From Marisediminitalea aggregata (lineage in GTDB: Bacteria > Pseudomonadota > Gammaproteobacteria > Enterobacterales > Alteromonadaceae): a DNA stretch of 64,000 bases. This document shows positions 1 through 8,669 of the stretch, one piece after another. The notes beneath the pieces were generated by a model. The model saw only the letters and a program-made list of their open reading frames with translations, did not search any database and was not told where the DNA came from. Position 1 is the stretch's first letter. Each line of letters starts with the position of its first letter. Both the position numbers and the translations under genes were made by a program. Where the stretch lies: the NCBI RefSeq assembly GCF_900129565.1, contig NZ_FQWD01000001.1:124001-188000 (forward strand). Reading direction: 5' to 3'.

Positions 1-1
1 G

Positions 2-35
2 AAAAACCCCGGCACTATCTCAAGTACCAGGGTTT
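2..35 (-). terminator. Rho-independent terminator of the TonB/TPR gene
   Basis: On the minus strand an AAACCCTGG arm (27-35) pairs with CCGGGGTTT (4-12), with one mismatch, followed by a T run. It lies about 20 bases past the stop of the minus-strand TonB-type gene and would end that transcript. Confidence 0.6.
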
Positions 36-55
36 ATTATATTGGGCTTCTAACG

Positions 56-1240
56 TTAATATACACTATTGCCCATATTGCGATTTTCACGTTGGATTAA
101 TGTAGAACGTTTACTCTCATAAAAATGCTCCTGACTCCTTGATGCTTTTAGCCGGCTGGGTTCAGCCTCTTCAAAAAAGGCATCATTAAAGTCAAACGTG
201 ACAGTCTGATTATTTGCAATCACCGGCTCACCATCAACAATCCTGGGAGAAAAACGCCATTCATTCAAAGCTTCAAGTGCTTTTGCAGTAAAACGTTTGC
301 CGCCAAATTGATCAATAATCCGAGCATTCTGTACTTGTCCATTCGTGTTAATATCAAAGGAAATGGTAACGTGCGCATCTTCAAAAAACTTCATTGCGGC
401 CCTAGGTTTATCCGGCGTCTTTTTCAATAACAATATGGGCTCAATGTTGTCCTGCCAAGGCTTCATTTGTGCAACTTGCTGGCTGTGCTGTATGGCCTCA
501 ACCAATTGGCCGTCATTTGCCAAGGCTTCAGCGATCATGACGTGTGATTGCAAGGCCCACGGATGACTGTAGTCAAATATACGCTCGAGTGATGCTATCA
601 CACCAGTAAGAGTCTGAGCTGCAACATCATACTGACCGCTGGTATATTGCAAGCGCCCTAATTCGAAGAATTGTTTAATTGTACGGGTATCATCGTTTCC
701 CCATGCTTTATATGCAAGCTGTGCAGACGTTTCAGCGAAGGCTATTGATTGTTTCGCAGATAAAACGGGAAGACGATATGATTCTAATTGTAATGCTATT
801 TCCGAGTACACCGTTGCCAACGTATCGCTAGAATCAACCGTTATTTCAGACAGATTATCAATAACTCCTTTAAGTGACTTCTGATAACTTATTGCTGTAT
901 GTTTGTCGCCTTGTTTAACCGCAAAATCATACAAATCACCATACAGTTTTGCTGAAGTGAGCACGGTTTCTTTACTCAATCTGCCAAAACAACTCACTGA
1001 CAAATCAATTGCATTCTCTGCTTCCTTTCGCGCTTTATTAAATTCACCATCGCTCAAATAAGCTGAGGCAAGCTCAAAACTAAGCACAGACTTTTCAACC
1101 GTATCTGGTGATTGGCTGCAAAAAGTCGCTTCTGAAGACACCGGCAGCACCTGATTAGAATTCGTAACCGAAGCTGAGGCTTGAAAACCAAAGCACATGT
1201 TAGCTAATAAAACCGCGGACGTAACTTTACGAATTTGCAT
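56..1240 (-). CDS. Periplasmic TPR protein with C-terminal TonB domain
   Basis: This 394-residue protein begins with a signal peptide (about residues 1-23, ending in ASA). A helical region of TPR type follows, about residues 50-260, with repeated Leu/Ala-rich helices. A TonB-C-like fold lies at about 286-352, with the usual 'G.V...I....G...F...AL.AL..WRF.P' pattern. TonB C-terminal domains contact outer-membrane receptors. Here there is no Pro-rich spacer or N-terminal anchor of classical TonB, so it is probably a periplasmic accessory rather than the energy transducer itself. It stands alone on its strand with its own terminator. The domain assignment is fairly sure; the partner is unknown. 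Confidence 0.75.
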   Translation of the reverse strand: MQIRKVTSAVLLANMCFGFQASASVTNSNQVLPVSSEATFCSQSPDTVEKSVLSFELASAYLSDGEFNKARKEAENAIDLSVSCFGRLSKETVLTSAKLYGDLYDFAVKQGDKHTAISYQKSLKGVIDNLSEITVDSSDTLATVYSEIALQLESYRLPVLSAKQSIAFAETSAQLAYKAWGNDDTRTIKQFFELGRLQYTSGQYDVAAQTLTGVIASLERIFDYSHPWALQSHVMIAEALANDGQLVEAIQHSQQVAQMKPWQDNIEPILLLKKTPDKPRAAMKFFEDAHVTISFDINTNGQVQNARIIDQFGGKRFTAKALEALNEWRFSPRIVDGEPVIANNQTVTFDFNDAFFEEAEPSRLKASRSQEHFYESKRSTLIQRENRNMGNSVY

Positions 1241-1378
1241 ACTATATCCCTTGTATAAATATAAGACCGCATCATTACAGCCCCATAAAAATCAACAACC
1301 TACAAATACAAATTATACTAAGTGATAACAAATGCAACTTAATTTAATTTTAAAAGAGAAGCTCCATTCTAGTCGCAC

Positions 1379-1621
1379 TCAATCTGGCTTCTCTATGGCG
1401 TACAAGTCTTCGTCGATACTCTGTACCCGAGCTTCAAACACAGCACGCGCATCCCGAATGCCCTGATTGTAAAAAGTGCCGCCCATTTCCTTGCTAATAA
1501 AATCCAATAGAAACTCAGCGTCGAATTGCCCTAATTCAGTACTTAATTCGTCTTCAAAATAACGCTGTAGTTTGTCTACCAGCCCCGATTTTTGTTGTGG
1601 TTCAAACGTAATCTCACTCAC
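1379..1621 (-). CDS. DUF2164 family small protein
   Basis: This 80-residue soluble acidic protein matches my memory of the DUF2164 family: an N-terminal 'I.F....K..LV.KLQRYF..EL..ELGQFDAEFLLDFI' pattern and a central 'G..FYNQGI.DA'. No signal peptide, membrane segment or catalytic motif can be seen. The family has no assigned function known to me. It is a single-gene unit between the TonB/TPR gene and the divergent esterase. Confidence 0.75.
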   Translation of the reverse strand: MSEITFEPQQKSGLVDKLQRYFEDELSTELGQFDAEFLLDFISKEMGGTFYNQGIRDARAVFEARVQSIDEDLYAIEKPD

Positions 1622-1806
1622 TATTCTGGCTCGCGTAATCGTCGTGTTACAAACCTAACATGTTGCCCCTAATGTTTTATTAAATAAAGAAAAGCAGAAA
1701 ATAATTTTCATACTCATCCTTACTTGTGCAGGAATCTTATTGCCGCTATTTTGATCTGTATTAACCTGCTTATTCCCGCGTCGGAAACAACTTACCAGGA
1801 TAGAGT

Positions 1807-2790
1807 ATGCGTATCGACAAGCTAATCCAGGTAGTATTGCTACTTGCCTTTCCAGCCAGCATCCATGCTCATTCATCGCTTAACAACAATAGCTCAACAC
1901 TTTCGGAAGGTATTCGTACAGACGTTTCACTTACCAAAGACCACTTTCTGCAAACAGGTGTGCCACCAGGAGAACTGAAAGGTCCGTTCGAATTTAAGAG
2001 TGACATTTATGCCGGTACCTCAAGACGCTACTGGGTATTCGTGCCAGCTCAATACGATGCAAAAGAAGCTGCCAGCTTATTGGTGTTTCAGGATGGTCAC
2101 AGAGCGACAAACCCCAACGGCTCAATAAGAATTCAAACCGTAATGGCAAACCTGATTGCACAAAAAGCAATGCCGGTGACCATAGGGTTATTCATAACAC
2201 CGGGGAATCTATCTGACGCTTACCCGAACGATTTAGGCTGGAGCAACCCCAATCACCGCTGGCAGGAATACGATGTCGTAAACGATACCTATGCACGGTT
2301 TCTAATAGAAGAGATGATACCTGTCATTGCAAAGCAGTATCACTTAACTGACGATCCCGACCAAAGAGCCATCGGCGGCACCAGCAGTGGGGCCATAGCG
2401 GCGTTTACGGCAGCCTGGTTCAGGCCAGATTACTTTCGCAAGGTATACAGTTCAATAGGCAGCTTCGTTTCAATTGGCTATCGCCCCGATGAACCTGACA
2501 TGCAGACTGGTGGACAGGATTATCCCGCATTAATCCGCAGAGAGCCCATTCGCCCCTTGCGTATCTTTATGCAAGACGGCGTTAACGACCTCGACAATGA
2601 ATGGGGTAACTGGTTTTTAGCTAACCAACAAATGGCGGCAGCAATTCGCTATGCAAATCGCCACGCCGATGTACAAAATATTGCTGGCCCAAGATACGCG
2701 CTGAAGACCGTCTGGACCGACGGAGAACATAACGACTCGCACCCGGGCGCGTTATTACCTGAGGGACTACGATGGCTTTGGCAACAATAA
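1807..2790 (+). CDS. Secreted esterase, enterochelin-esterase-like alpha/beta hydrolase
   Basis: This 327-residue protein has a signal peptide (about 1-22). The body is a putative-esterase (PF00756-type) alpha/beta hydrolase. 'FVPAQYD' and 'LLVFQDGH' open the fold, the nucleophile elbow is GTSSG (Ser193), and a C-terminal 'DGEHNDSHPG' supplies the catalytic His. The family hydrolyses feruloyl/acetyl esters of polysaccharides or siderophore esters; the substrate cannot be read here. The ATG is supported by AGGA six bases upstream. It is monocistronic and convergent with the SMR gene, with a shared hairpin between them. Confidence 0.8.
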   Translation: MRIDKLIQVVLLLAFPASIHAHSSLNNNSSTLSEGIRTDVSLTKDHFLQTGVPPGELKGPFEFKSDIYAGTSRRYWVFVPAQYDAKEAASLLVFQDGHRATNPNGSIRIQTVMANLIAQKAMPVTIGLFITPGNLSDAYPNDLGWSNPNHRWQEYDVVNDTYARFLIEEMIPVIAKQYHLTDDPDQRAIGGTSSGAIAAFTAAWFRPDYFRKVYSSIGSFVSIGYRPDEPDMQTGGQDYPALIRREPIRPLRIFMQDGVNDLDNEWGNWFLANQQMAAAIRYANRHADVQNIAGPRYALKTVWTDGEHNDSHPGALLPEGLRWLWQQ

Positions 2791-2801
2791 AAGGTTAAAC
2801 C

Positions 2802-2832
2802 AGGCTTATATTACCTGGCGTGATATAAGCCT
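2802..2832. terminator. Hairpin between convergent esterase and SMR genes
   Basis: AGGCTTATAT and ATATAAGCCT form perfect 10-bp arms around an 11-base loop, midway between two convergent stop codons. There is no clear T run on either side, so it may act as a bidirectional transcript end or a 3' stabiliser. Confidence 0.5.
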
Positions 2833-2854
2833 TGATGAATTGATACGTTAGGGG

Positions 2855-3187
2855 CTAATGCGCAGTGGTGTTTGAAAGCGTATTTAGCACCACCACACCC
2901 GCTATTATTAACCCCATTCCTACCACGCCCCACAAGTCAGGCTTTTGCCCAAAAGCAAACCACGCCACTATCGAAATTGCGACTATACCCAGCCCAGACC
3001 AAACCGCATAGGCAACGCCCACAGGAACGGTTTTGAGCGTTAACGACAAGAAATAAAACGCAGCGGCGTAGCCCACGACTACCAGGGTCGAAGGAAGCCA
3101 TTTCGTGAATCCTTCACTTAACTTAAGGTTCGATGTGGCGATGACTTCACAAGCAATGGCAATGCCGAGGAACAACCAGTTTTTCAT
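2855..3187 (-). CDS. Small multidrug resistance (SMR) family exporter
   Basis: The frame is open further upstream, but starting at the internal ATG at 3187 gives 110 residues, the classic EmrE length. It also places the essential membrane glutamate exactly at residue 14 (IACE14). Four hydrophobic segments are evident, with '[12 protein letters not shown]' in helix 3 and a G-rich dimerisation helix 4. SMR proteins are proton-coupled dimers that export quaternary cations or guanidinium. The sequence resembles the EmrE/QacE branch more than SugE/Gdx, but the substrate is not certain. It is transcribed away from the DUF1080 operon, after that operon's terminator. Confidence 0.85.
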   Translation of the reverse strand: MKNWLFLGIAIACEVIATSNLKLSEGFTKWLPSTLVVVGYAAAFYFLSLTLKTVPVGVAYAVWSGLGIVAISIVAWFAFGQKPDLWGVVGMGLIIAGVVVLNTLSNTTAH

Positions 3188-3287
3188 ATAGATATACATG
3201 AACAAAAGAAATAAGGCGTAAAGTGTAGCTAATACTTTATACAAATTGCAGCCTTGTATTTAATGCCAATCTCTGCGCAATAAATAC

Positions 3288-3313
3288 AAAAAACCCGGCA
3301 AAAGCCGGGTTTT
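3288..3313 (-). terminator. Strong terminator ending the glycoside-oxidation operon
   Basis: On the minus strand AAAACCCGGC and GCCGGGTTTT pair around a 4-base loop and run straight into T residues. It lies 24 bases past the DUF1080 stop and separates that seven-gene operon from the SMR gene. Confidence 0.9.
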
Positions 3314-3336
3314 AACAGAGAACAAGGTATTAGCAG

Positions 3337-4098
3337 TTACAGTTCGCGGATCCAGATATTTCTGAAGCTCACGAAGTTATCGTGATCCTGTAGCTGAATA
3401 GGTGCACAACCATGTGGTATGGTTTTCGGAGCGCCAATCCACTCTGTCGTACCAAGAATTTTTGTGTGATTTTGCACAACAACGCCATTGTGAATAACCG
3501 TTACGTAACCGTGCGACACCAACTCTTCACCATCGAAGCGTGGCGCGGTAAACAGGATGTCGTACTCCTGCCACTGGCCCGGTGGACGCATTGCGTTTAC
3601 CAGCGGAATAGTCTGTTTGTAAACAGAGCCAGCCTGACCATTCGGGTACGTCGGGTTATTGTATGAATCCAATACCTGAATTTCATACTTCTGCTGGAAG
3701 AAAATGCCGCTGTTGTTACGCTGCTGACCTTCCATCCCTTCTACGTCTGTCGGTGTTTTCCATTCAACGTGCAATTGCACATCACAGAAGTCGCGCTTGG
3801 TTTTAATGTCGCCTTTACCCGGCAATACCGTTAATACGCCATCTTTTACGGTCCATTCAGCTGCGCCACCTTTTACTGACTCCCACTCGCTCAGATCGCT
3901 GCCATCAAATAATACGATAGCGTCTGACGGCACGCCGTTAGCAGGTGAGCTGACGGCTTCCGGAACAGGCTCCCATACTTCGGTTTTCTGCGCCTGTTGC
4001 CAGGGTTCGAGAGCCTGCCCCTGTGCCACTGCAAAACCTGCAGTGCCCAACACACACAGGGCAAGCGTACTTTTTACTGACCAGTTTAAATGCATCAT
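3337..4098 (-). CDS. DUF1080 secreted enzyme, probable 3-keto-glycoside hydrolase/lyase
   Basis: This 253-residue protein has a signal peptide (about 1-25, ending in AVA). A DUF1080 concanavalin-like jelly roll covers about 60-253: 'LFDGSDLSEWE' opens it, 'NNSGIFFQ' and 'YEIQVLDSYNNP' mark the core, and 'G.W.EYDI.F.AP.F' follows. DUF1080 enzymes cleave glycosides after their C3 hydroxyl has been oxidised to a ketone. The two genes just upstream encode a GMC oxidoreductase and its small subunit, which would make that ketone. It is the last gene of the operon and is followed by a strong terminator. Two in-frame ATGs (4098, 4095) are possible; both are served by AGGA. Confidence 0.85.
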   Translation of the reverse strand: MMHLNWSVKSTLALCVLGTAGFAVAQGQALEPWQQAQKTEVWEPVPEAVSSPANGVPSDAIVLFDGSDLSEWESVKGGAAEWTVKDGVLTVLPGKGDIKTKRDFCDVQLHVEWKTPTDVEGMEGQQRNNSGIFFQQKYEIQVLDSYNNPTYPNGQAGSVYKQTIPLVNAMRPPGQWQEYDILFTAPRFDGEELVSHGYVTVIHNGVVVQNHTKILGTTEWIGAPKTIPHGCAPIQLQDHDNFVSFRNIWIREL

Positions 4099-4148
4099 TA
4101 AGGTCCTATTATTCTTTAGTGTCTAAAAGCGTCGATTCGAACCCAGGC

Positions 4149-4766
4149 TTAGGTAGCCCAGGCACGATCGCCTTTTTGATACGGCATATCACCGTCGTAT
4201 CTGCCAGGAATACTTACATACCGCAGGGCTTTAGTCGCACCGACTTCTGATGTAAAGAAGCTGAACAACGTAAGCTGCTTCATTAACGTGAAGTAATGCG
4301 GAACTGGTCCTTTGTCTTCTATGCTTCTGTGGCTTGGACGCTGATGCACAGCCCAGCCCAGACCCACTTTGTTATCCTGTTCCTTGGCGGTAGTATCCAG
4401 CTTGGTCAGTAATTCGTGACGCTGCGTGGCAGACAGCAGCAAGAAAGGCTTCCCAAAGGCGGCTTTACTTTCCACATCAATGGCTTTCAGGCCCTGACGA
4501 AACTCAGCTTGTTCAGGCGGCGTATAGCAATCCGCAACCAAACCCACCATCGTTGCACCGACGTTGGCCGCTTTCGCACCCGGGCTGTCTGTGGCAGGAA
4601 TGATAGTTTCACCAATTTCGTTTAACAGGCTGATGTCCTCTGCGGTAAAACCCGCATCTTTAGCACTGGTTGCTTCGGGAACTTTGTCCCAGGCAAAGGC
4701 ATCGGCACCCACCATGGCTACCCCGGTGGCAGCCGTGATCAGTTTTAATATGTCACGACGTTCCAT
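4149..4766 (-). CDS. Gluconate 2-dehydrogenase subunit 3-type small subunit, Tat-like signal
   Basis: The ATG at 4766 shares its A with the TAA stop of the upstream GMC gene (TAATG coupling), so the longer open frame is rejected. The product has about 205 residues and starts 'MERRDILK', a twin-arginine motif followed by a hydrophobic stretch to about residue 24. The rest is a gluconate_2-dh3 domain with 'LLNEIGETIIPATDSPGAKAA' features. These subunits accompany GMC-type flavin dehydrogenases and often carry the only Tat signal of the complex, so the flavoprotein may be exported by hitch-hiking. Translational coupling fits a 1:1 complex. The family call is firm; the export model is inference. 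Confidence 0.87.
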   Translation of the reverse strand: MERRDILKLITAATGVAMVGADAFAWDKVPEATSAKDAGFTAEDISLLNEIGETIIPATDSPGAKAANVGATMVGLVADCYTPPEQAEFRQGLKAIDVESKAAFGKPFLLLSATQRHELLTKLDTTAKEQDNKVGLGWAVHQRPSHRSIEDKGPVPHYFTLMKQLTLFSFFTSEVGATKALRYVSIPGRYDGDMPYQKGDRAWAT

Positions 4767-6451
4767 TACAGATTCCTCTTCTTCAGTTCTTCTACTGCGT
4801 AATTTGCTGCACGAGCCGTTAACGCCATATAAGTCAAAGATGGGTTTACACATGATGCAGAGGTCATACACGCACCATCAGTCATGAATACGTTTGGCGC
4901 ATCCCAAACCTGGTTGAACTTGTTGGTAACCGACGTTTTAGGATCGCGGCCCATACGTGCACCACCCATTTCGTGAATACCCATACCCGGCGCATAATCA
5001 CCTTCGTAGCCACGCACGTTTTTAAGACCAGCACGTTCAAACATTTCAACCGCGTCGTCTTTCATGTCTTTACGCATGGCGATTTCGTTTTCTTTGATCT
5101 CCACGTCCATTTCCAGAACCGGCAGACCCCATTTATCCTTCTTGTCTTTGTTCAGGAAAATGCGGTTATCGTGGTGTGGCAGCATTTCACCGAACGCGGT
5201 CATGCCTATACGCCAGCCACCCGGCTCAACGATCGCGTCTTTAAGACCAGCACCAATGCCCATCTCAGCAATATTGCGGTTCCAGCCATCACGGCTCGCG
5301 CTGCCCTGATAACCAAAGCCACGCAGGTAGTTACGCTTGTCGTCATGCCAGTTACGGAAACGTGGAATATAGAATCCAGATGGACGACGGCCGTAGTAAT
5401 ACTTGTCGTCGAAACCTTCCACTTCAGCACTTGCGCCAACGCGGAAGTGGTGGTCCATAATGTTGTGGCCCAGCTCACCGCTGCTGCTACCCAGACCACC
5501 GTCCCATACGTCAGTTGCTGAGTTCATCAGCATCCACACAGAGTTAAGGGCAGAGGCGTTCAGGAACACAATTTTGCTCTTAAACACATAAGTCTGGTTG
5601 GTTTCAGAATCCAGAATTTCTACGCCTGTCGCGCGCTTCTTGTCTTTGTCGTAAAGCACACGAGTTACAATAGAAAACGGACGCAGGGTCAGATTACCGG
5701 TTTTCATAGCCAGCGGCAGTGTAGACGACTGGGTACTGAAGTAACCACCAAACGGACAACCCAACCAGCACTTGTTACGGTACTGACAGTTAACCCGGTT
5801 TTGCTCCGGCTTAGGCTGCGTAATGTTTGCTGAACGGCCATGGATAAGATGACGTGTTCCGCCGAATGCTTTTTGCAAACGCTGAGCAACTTCTTTTTCC
5901 ACTACGTTCAGCGGAATAGGCGGTAAATACTGGCCATCTGGCAATACGTCCAACCCATCGCGACTACCACTGATACCGGCAAAACGCTCCACATAATCGT
6001 ACCAGGGCGAGATGTCTTCGTAACGAATCGGCCAATCTACCGCAATGCCTTCTTTGGCATTCGCCAGGAAGTCTTCTTCATTCAGACGGTAGCTTTGACG
6101 ACCCCATAGCAGTGAACGACCACCTACGTGGTAACCGCGGTACCAGTCGAAACGTTTTTTCTCTACATAGGGAGAGTCCTGATGACTGGCCCACATGCCG
6201 TTGGTTGATTCATTCAACGGATAATCACGCTGAAGCACTGGTTCTTCCTGTTTGCGCTTCTGCGTAGGCAGATCGCGGTGCGGATAGTTCCAGGCTTCTT
6301 TGTGCGCGTTGGTATAATCCTTTATATGTTCAATATTGCGTCCACGCTCCAGCATCAGTACCTTGAGGCCTTTTTCGGTCAGCTCTTTTGCTGCCATGCC
6401 GCCACTGATACCTGAACCGACAACGATCGCATCGTATTCGTTATTCGCCAT
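4766..6451 (-). CDS. GMC-family FAD sugar dehydrogenase, catalytic subunit
   Basis: This 561-residue protein has an N-terminal FAD site (VVGSGISGG, residues 10-18) and 'LERGRNI'. A middle 'GRSLLWGRQS' stretch is typical of GMC oxidoreductases, with 'CWLGCPFGG' in the substrate region. Near the C-terminus it has 'GIHEMGGARMGRDPKTSV' and a final 'NPSLTYMALTARAA' helix, where the catalytic His/Asn pair lies. It matches glucoside 3-dehydrogenase / gluconate 2-dehydrogenase large subunits. With the coupled small subunit and DUF1080 downstream, C3 oxidation of a glycoside is the likely reaction. It has no signal peptide of its own, so export would depend on the partner. Confidence 0.87.
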   Translation of the reverse strand: MANNEYDAIVVGSGISGGMAAKELTEKGLKVLMLERGRNIEHIKDYTNAHKEAWNYPHRDLPTQKRKQEEPVLQRDYPLNESTNGMWASHQDSPYVEKKRFDWYRGYHVGGRSLLWGRQSYRLNEEDFLANAKEGIAVDWPIRYEDISPWYDYVERFAGISGSRDGLDVLPDGQYLPPIPLNVVEKEVAQRLQKAFGGTRHLIHGRSANITQPKPEQNRVNCQYRNKCWLGCPFGGYFSTQSSTLPLAMKTGNLTLRPFSIVTRVLYDKDKKRATGVEILDSETNQTYVFKSKIVFLNASALNSVWMLMNSATDVWDGGLGSSSGELGHNIMDHHFRVGASAEVEGFDDKYYYGRRPSGFYIPRFRNWHDDKRNYLRGFGYQGSASRDGWNRNIAEMGIGAGLKDAIVEPGGWRIGMTAFGEMLPHHDNRIFLNKDKKDKWGLPVLEMDVEIKENEIAMRKDMKDDAVEMFERAGLKNVRGYEGDYAPGMGIHEMGGARMGRDPKTSVTNKFNQVWDAPNVFMTDGACMTSASCVNPSLTYMALTARAANYAVEELKKRNL

Positions 6452-6504
6452 TACATCTCCCCTCTAATTCTGTGCCTAATAATCGACAGGGTAATTGCTA
6501 TTTT

Positions 6505-7416
6505 TTAAACATCACAAATATCAATGGCCTGACGCAAAGATGCGATTTGGCCGCTGATATCAGACGGTGTGGGTATAAATTCTTGCGCCACATAGCCGGT
6601 AAAACCGGTAGCTACGATGGCTTTAATGATCGCCGGGTAATACAGCTCCTGGGTATCATCAATTTCGTGTCTGCCAGGAACGCCGGCAGTGTGATAGTGA
6701 CCAAAGTAAGCGTGGTTATCCTGAATCGTCCGGATAATGTCACCCTCACTGATTTGCATGTGATAAATGTCGTACAACAGTTTAAAGTTCTCAGACCCCA
6801 GTCTGTCGCAGAGCGCAATACCCCATGCGGAATTATCGGCAAAGTAATCCGGGTGATTCACCTTGCTGTTAAACAATTCCATTTGCAGCACAACGCCGCG
6901 CTTTTCAGCGTGCCCTAACACTTGCTTCAGGCCTTTTTCAGCATGGATTAACCCTTCTTCCGGGGTTTTCCCACGCTTGTTACCGCTAAAACAAATTAGG
7001 TTCGTGTAACCGGCGTCCGCCACTTTGTCGATATGCGCGGTGTAGCGCGCAATCAAAGCTTCGTGGAACTGCGGGTCAGCCCAACCGTCAGTCAGGTTCA
7101 GCTCTGCACCATTGCACATTGAGCTGTCCACGCCATATTTTTTCAGCGTGGCCCAGTCTTCTGGCCCCACTAAATCAATGGCTTTAAAACCCAGAAGTTT
7201 GACGACCTGACACAGTTCCTCAATAGACAGCTTGCCGTAAGTCCAGCGACTCACGGAATGATTCACCGCCCCTTTCAGAGGACCACTCGGCTTAACATTG
7301 CCCAGTTGCGCCAGTGCATTGCCCGACAACGTTGCGCCGGTTACGCCCACCACCAGTTGCTTGAGCAAAGAGCGGCGGGATACATCATTGGCCAGCGAAT
7401 CCGTTAGCTTAGTCAT
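6505..7416 (-). CDS. Tat-exported TIM-barrel protein, hydroxypyruvate isomerase-like
   Basis: This 303-residue protein starts with a Tat signal (SRRSLLK at residues 13-19, then a hydrophobic run ending in NALA). A xylose-isomerase-like (AP endonuclease 2 type) TIM barrel follows. Metal-binding and catalytic-type residues appear in 'LQMELFNSKVNH', 'LLYDIYHMQ', 'YFGHYHTAGVPGRHEID' and 'GYVAQEFIP', which resemble Hyi hydroxypyruvate isomerases. In 3-keto-sugar pathways such barrels isomerise, hydrate or cleave oxidised sugars, so a periplasmic step is plausible. The start overlaps the end of the permease gene by 8 bases, showing co-transcription. The fold is certain, the reaction not. Confidence 0.82.
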   Translation of the reverse strand: MTKLTDSLANDVSRRSLLKQLVVGVTGATLSGNALAQLGNVKPSGPLKGAVNHSVSRWTYGKLSIEELCQVVKLLGFKAIDLVGPEDWATLKKYGVDSSMCNGAELNLTDGWADPQFHEALIARYTAHIDKVADAGYTNLICFSGNKRGKTPEEGLIHAEKGLKQVLGHAEKRGVVLQMELFNSKVNHPDYFADNSAWGIALCDRLGSENFKLLYDIYHMQISEGDIIRTIQDNHAYFGHYHTAGVPGRHEIDDTQELYYPAIIKAIVATGFTGYVAQEFIPTPSDISGQIASLRQAIDICDV

Positions 7417-8632
7417 TGGCTTCTACCTTTTCGCCTTTAAACAGCAATACAAAAATCACCAGTACTGCCAGTGCAAACCCTGCCGGGAAGTACCAGATTG
7501 GCGCCCAGTCGTGACCTGCATCGGTAACATATGCATCAGTAACCTGACCGGCTACCCAGAAGCCCACCAGCATACCTACACCGTAAGTTGCCAGAGTAAT
7601 CAGGCCTTGAGCCGCACTCTTGCATTGTTCAGTGGCTTTTGCGTTGGTATAGATTTGACCCGACACGAAGAAGAAGTCGTAACATATACCGTGCAGCGCA
7701 ATACCTACGATAAGCAACATTACGCCACCGTCGGCATCGCCCAGTGCAAATAAAGCATAGCGCAGTACCCAGGCTGCCATGCCCAGCATTAACGTGAGCT
7801 TAATACCGAAGCGGTTCAGGAACACAGGCAGAGCCAGCATGAACAACACTTCAGAGACCTGACCCAGCGTCATTTTACCTGTTGCATTTTCTACACCGAT
7901 TTCGGTTAAGAACGGGTTAGCATTCTGGTAGTAAAACGCCAACGGAATACAAATAAGTACGCTCGACAGGAAAAACACTAAGAAGTTTTTATCTTTCAGC
8001 AGAGACAGCGCATCAAGGCCTAACAACTCACCCAGGCCAGACGCTTCCTGACCTTTTGAGGCAGGCGGTGTGGCCGGTAGCGTGAAGCTGTAAACACCCA
8101 GCGCAGCAGACGCAATCGCACACAACATAAAGGTGTTACGCAGCATGCCATCGGCAATGGCTTGTTGTGAATCCCAGGAGAACACATAGCTAATTACCAG
8201 ACCCGCGACAATCCAGCCAATCGTGCCCCATACACGGATTTTCCCGAATTCTTTGGTTGGGTCTTTCATTTGACCAAACGACACTGAGTTAACCAGCGCC
8301 AGAGTGGGCATGTAAGCAATCATGTAGCCCAGCACATAAGGGTAAAAACTTGCGAAGTCGCCCGACTGGTACATTAAATACATCAGCACGGCGCCCACTA
8401 AATGTAAAATACCCAGGATGCGTTCTGCGTTAAAAAAGCGGTCGGCAATTAAACCAATGATGAAAGGCGCTATGATAGCCCCCCATGACTGGGTTGAAAA
8501 CGCCATACCAATTTCGCCGCCGCTTGCGCCGAGCGTGCCGCCCAGGAATGTCCCCAGTGTGACAAACCATCCACCCCAGATAAAAAACTGGAGAAACATC
8601 ATTACGCTTAGCCGTATTGTTATTGTGTTCAT
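7409..8632 (-). CDS. MFS permease of the nucleoside:H+ symporter (NHS) type
   Basis: This 407-residue protein has about 12 membrane segments. The start 'MNTITIRLSVMMFLQFFIWGGWFV' region and 'GQIYTNAKATEQCKSAAQGLI' near residue 330 are hallmarks of the Nuc_H_symport group (NupG/XapB relatives). In operons with GMC, DUF1080 and TIM-barrel genes this group is found in many bacteria, so it more likely carries a (keto-)sugar or glycoside than a nucleoside here. That is inference from context. It overlaps the following gene by 8 bases and lies 37 bases after the preceding TIM-barrel gene. Confidence 0.85.
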   Translation of the reverse strand: MNTITIRLSVMMFLQFFIWGGWFVTLGTFLGGTLGASGGEIGMAFSTQSWGAIIAPFIIGLIADRFFNAERILGILHLVGAVLMYLMYQSGDFASFYPYVLGYMIAYMPTLALVNSVSFGQMKDPTKEFGKIRVWGTIGWIVAGLVISYVFSWDSQQAIADGMLRNTFMLCAIASAALGVYSFTLPATPPASKGQEASGLGELLGLDALSLLKDKNFLVFFLSSVLICIPLAFYYQNANPFLTEIGVENATGKMTLGQVSEVLFMLALPVFLNRFGIKLTLMLGMAAWVLRYALFALGDADGGVMLLIVGIALHGICYDFFFVSGQIYTNAKATEQCKSAAQGLITLATYGVGMLVGFWVAGQVTDAYVTDAGHDWAPIWYFPAGFALAVLVIFVLLFKGEKVEAND

Positions 8633-8669
8633 AGGCTCACCGCCAATTCCTTCGTTATGGTTAGTGTTG

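Noticed and set aside
1655..1876. 73-residue minus-strand frame before the esterase gene
   Set aside because: It overlaps the start and signal peptide of the esterase, has no ribosome site and no plausible domain.
4973..5521. 182-residue plus-strand frame opposite the GMC gene
   Set aside because: It is an antisense shadow of a gene with strong family motifs; its composition (many Val, Thr, His) is typical of reverse-frame translation.
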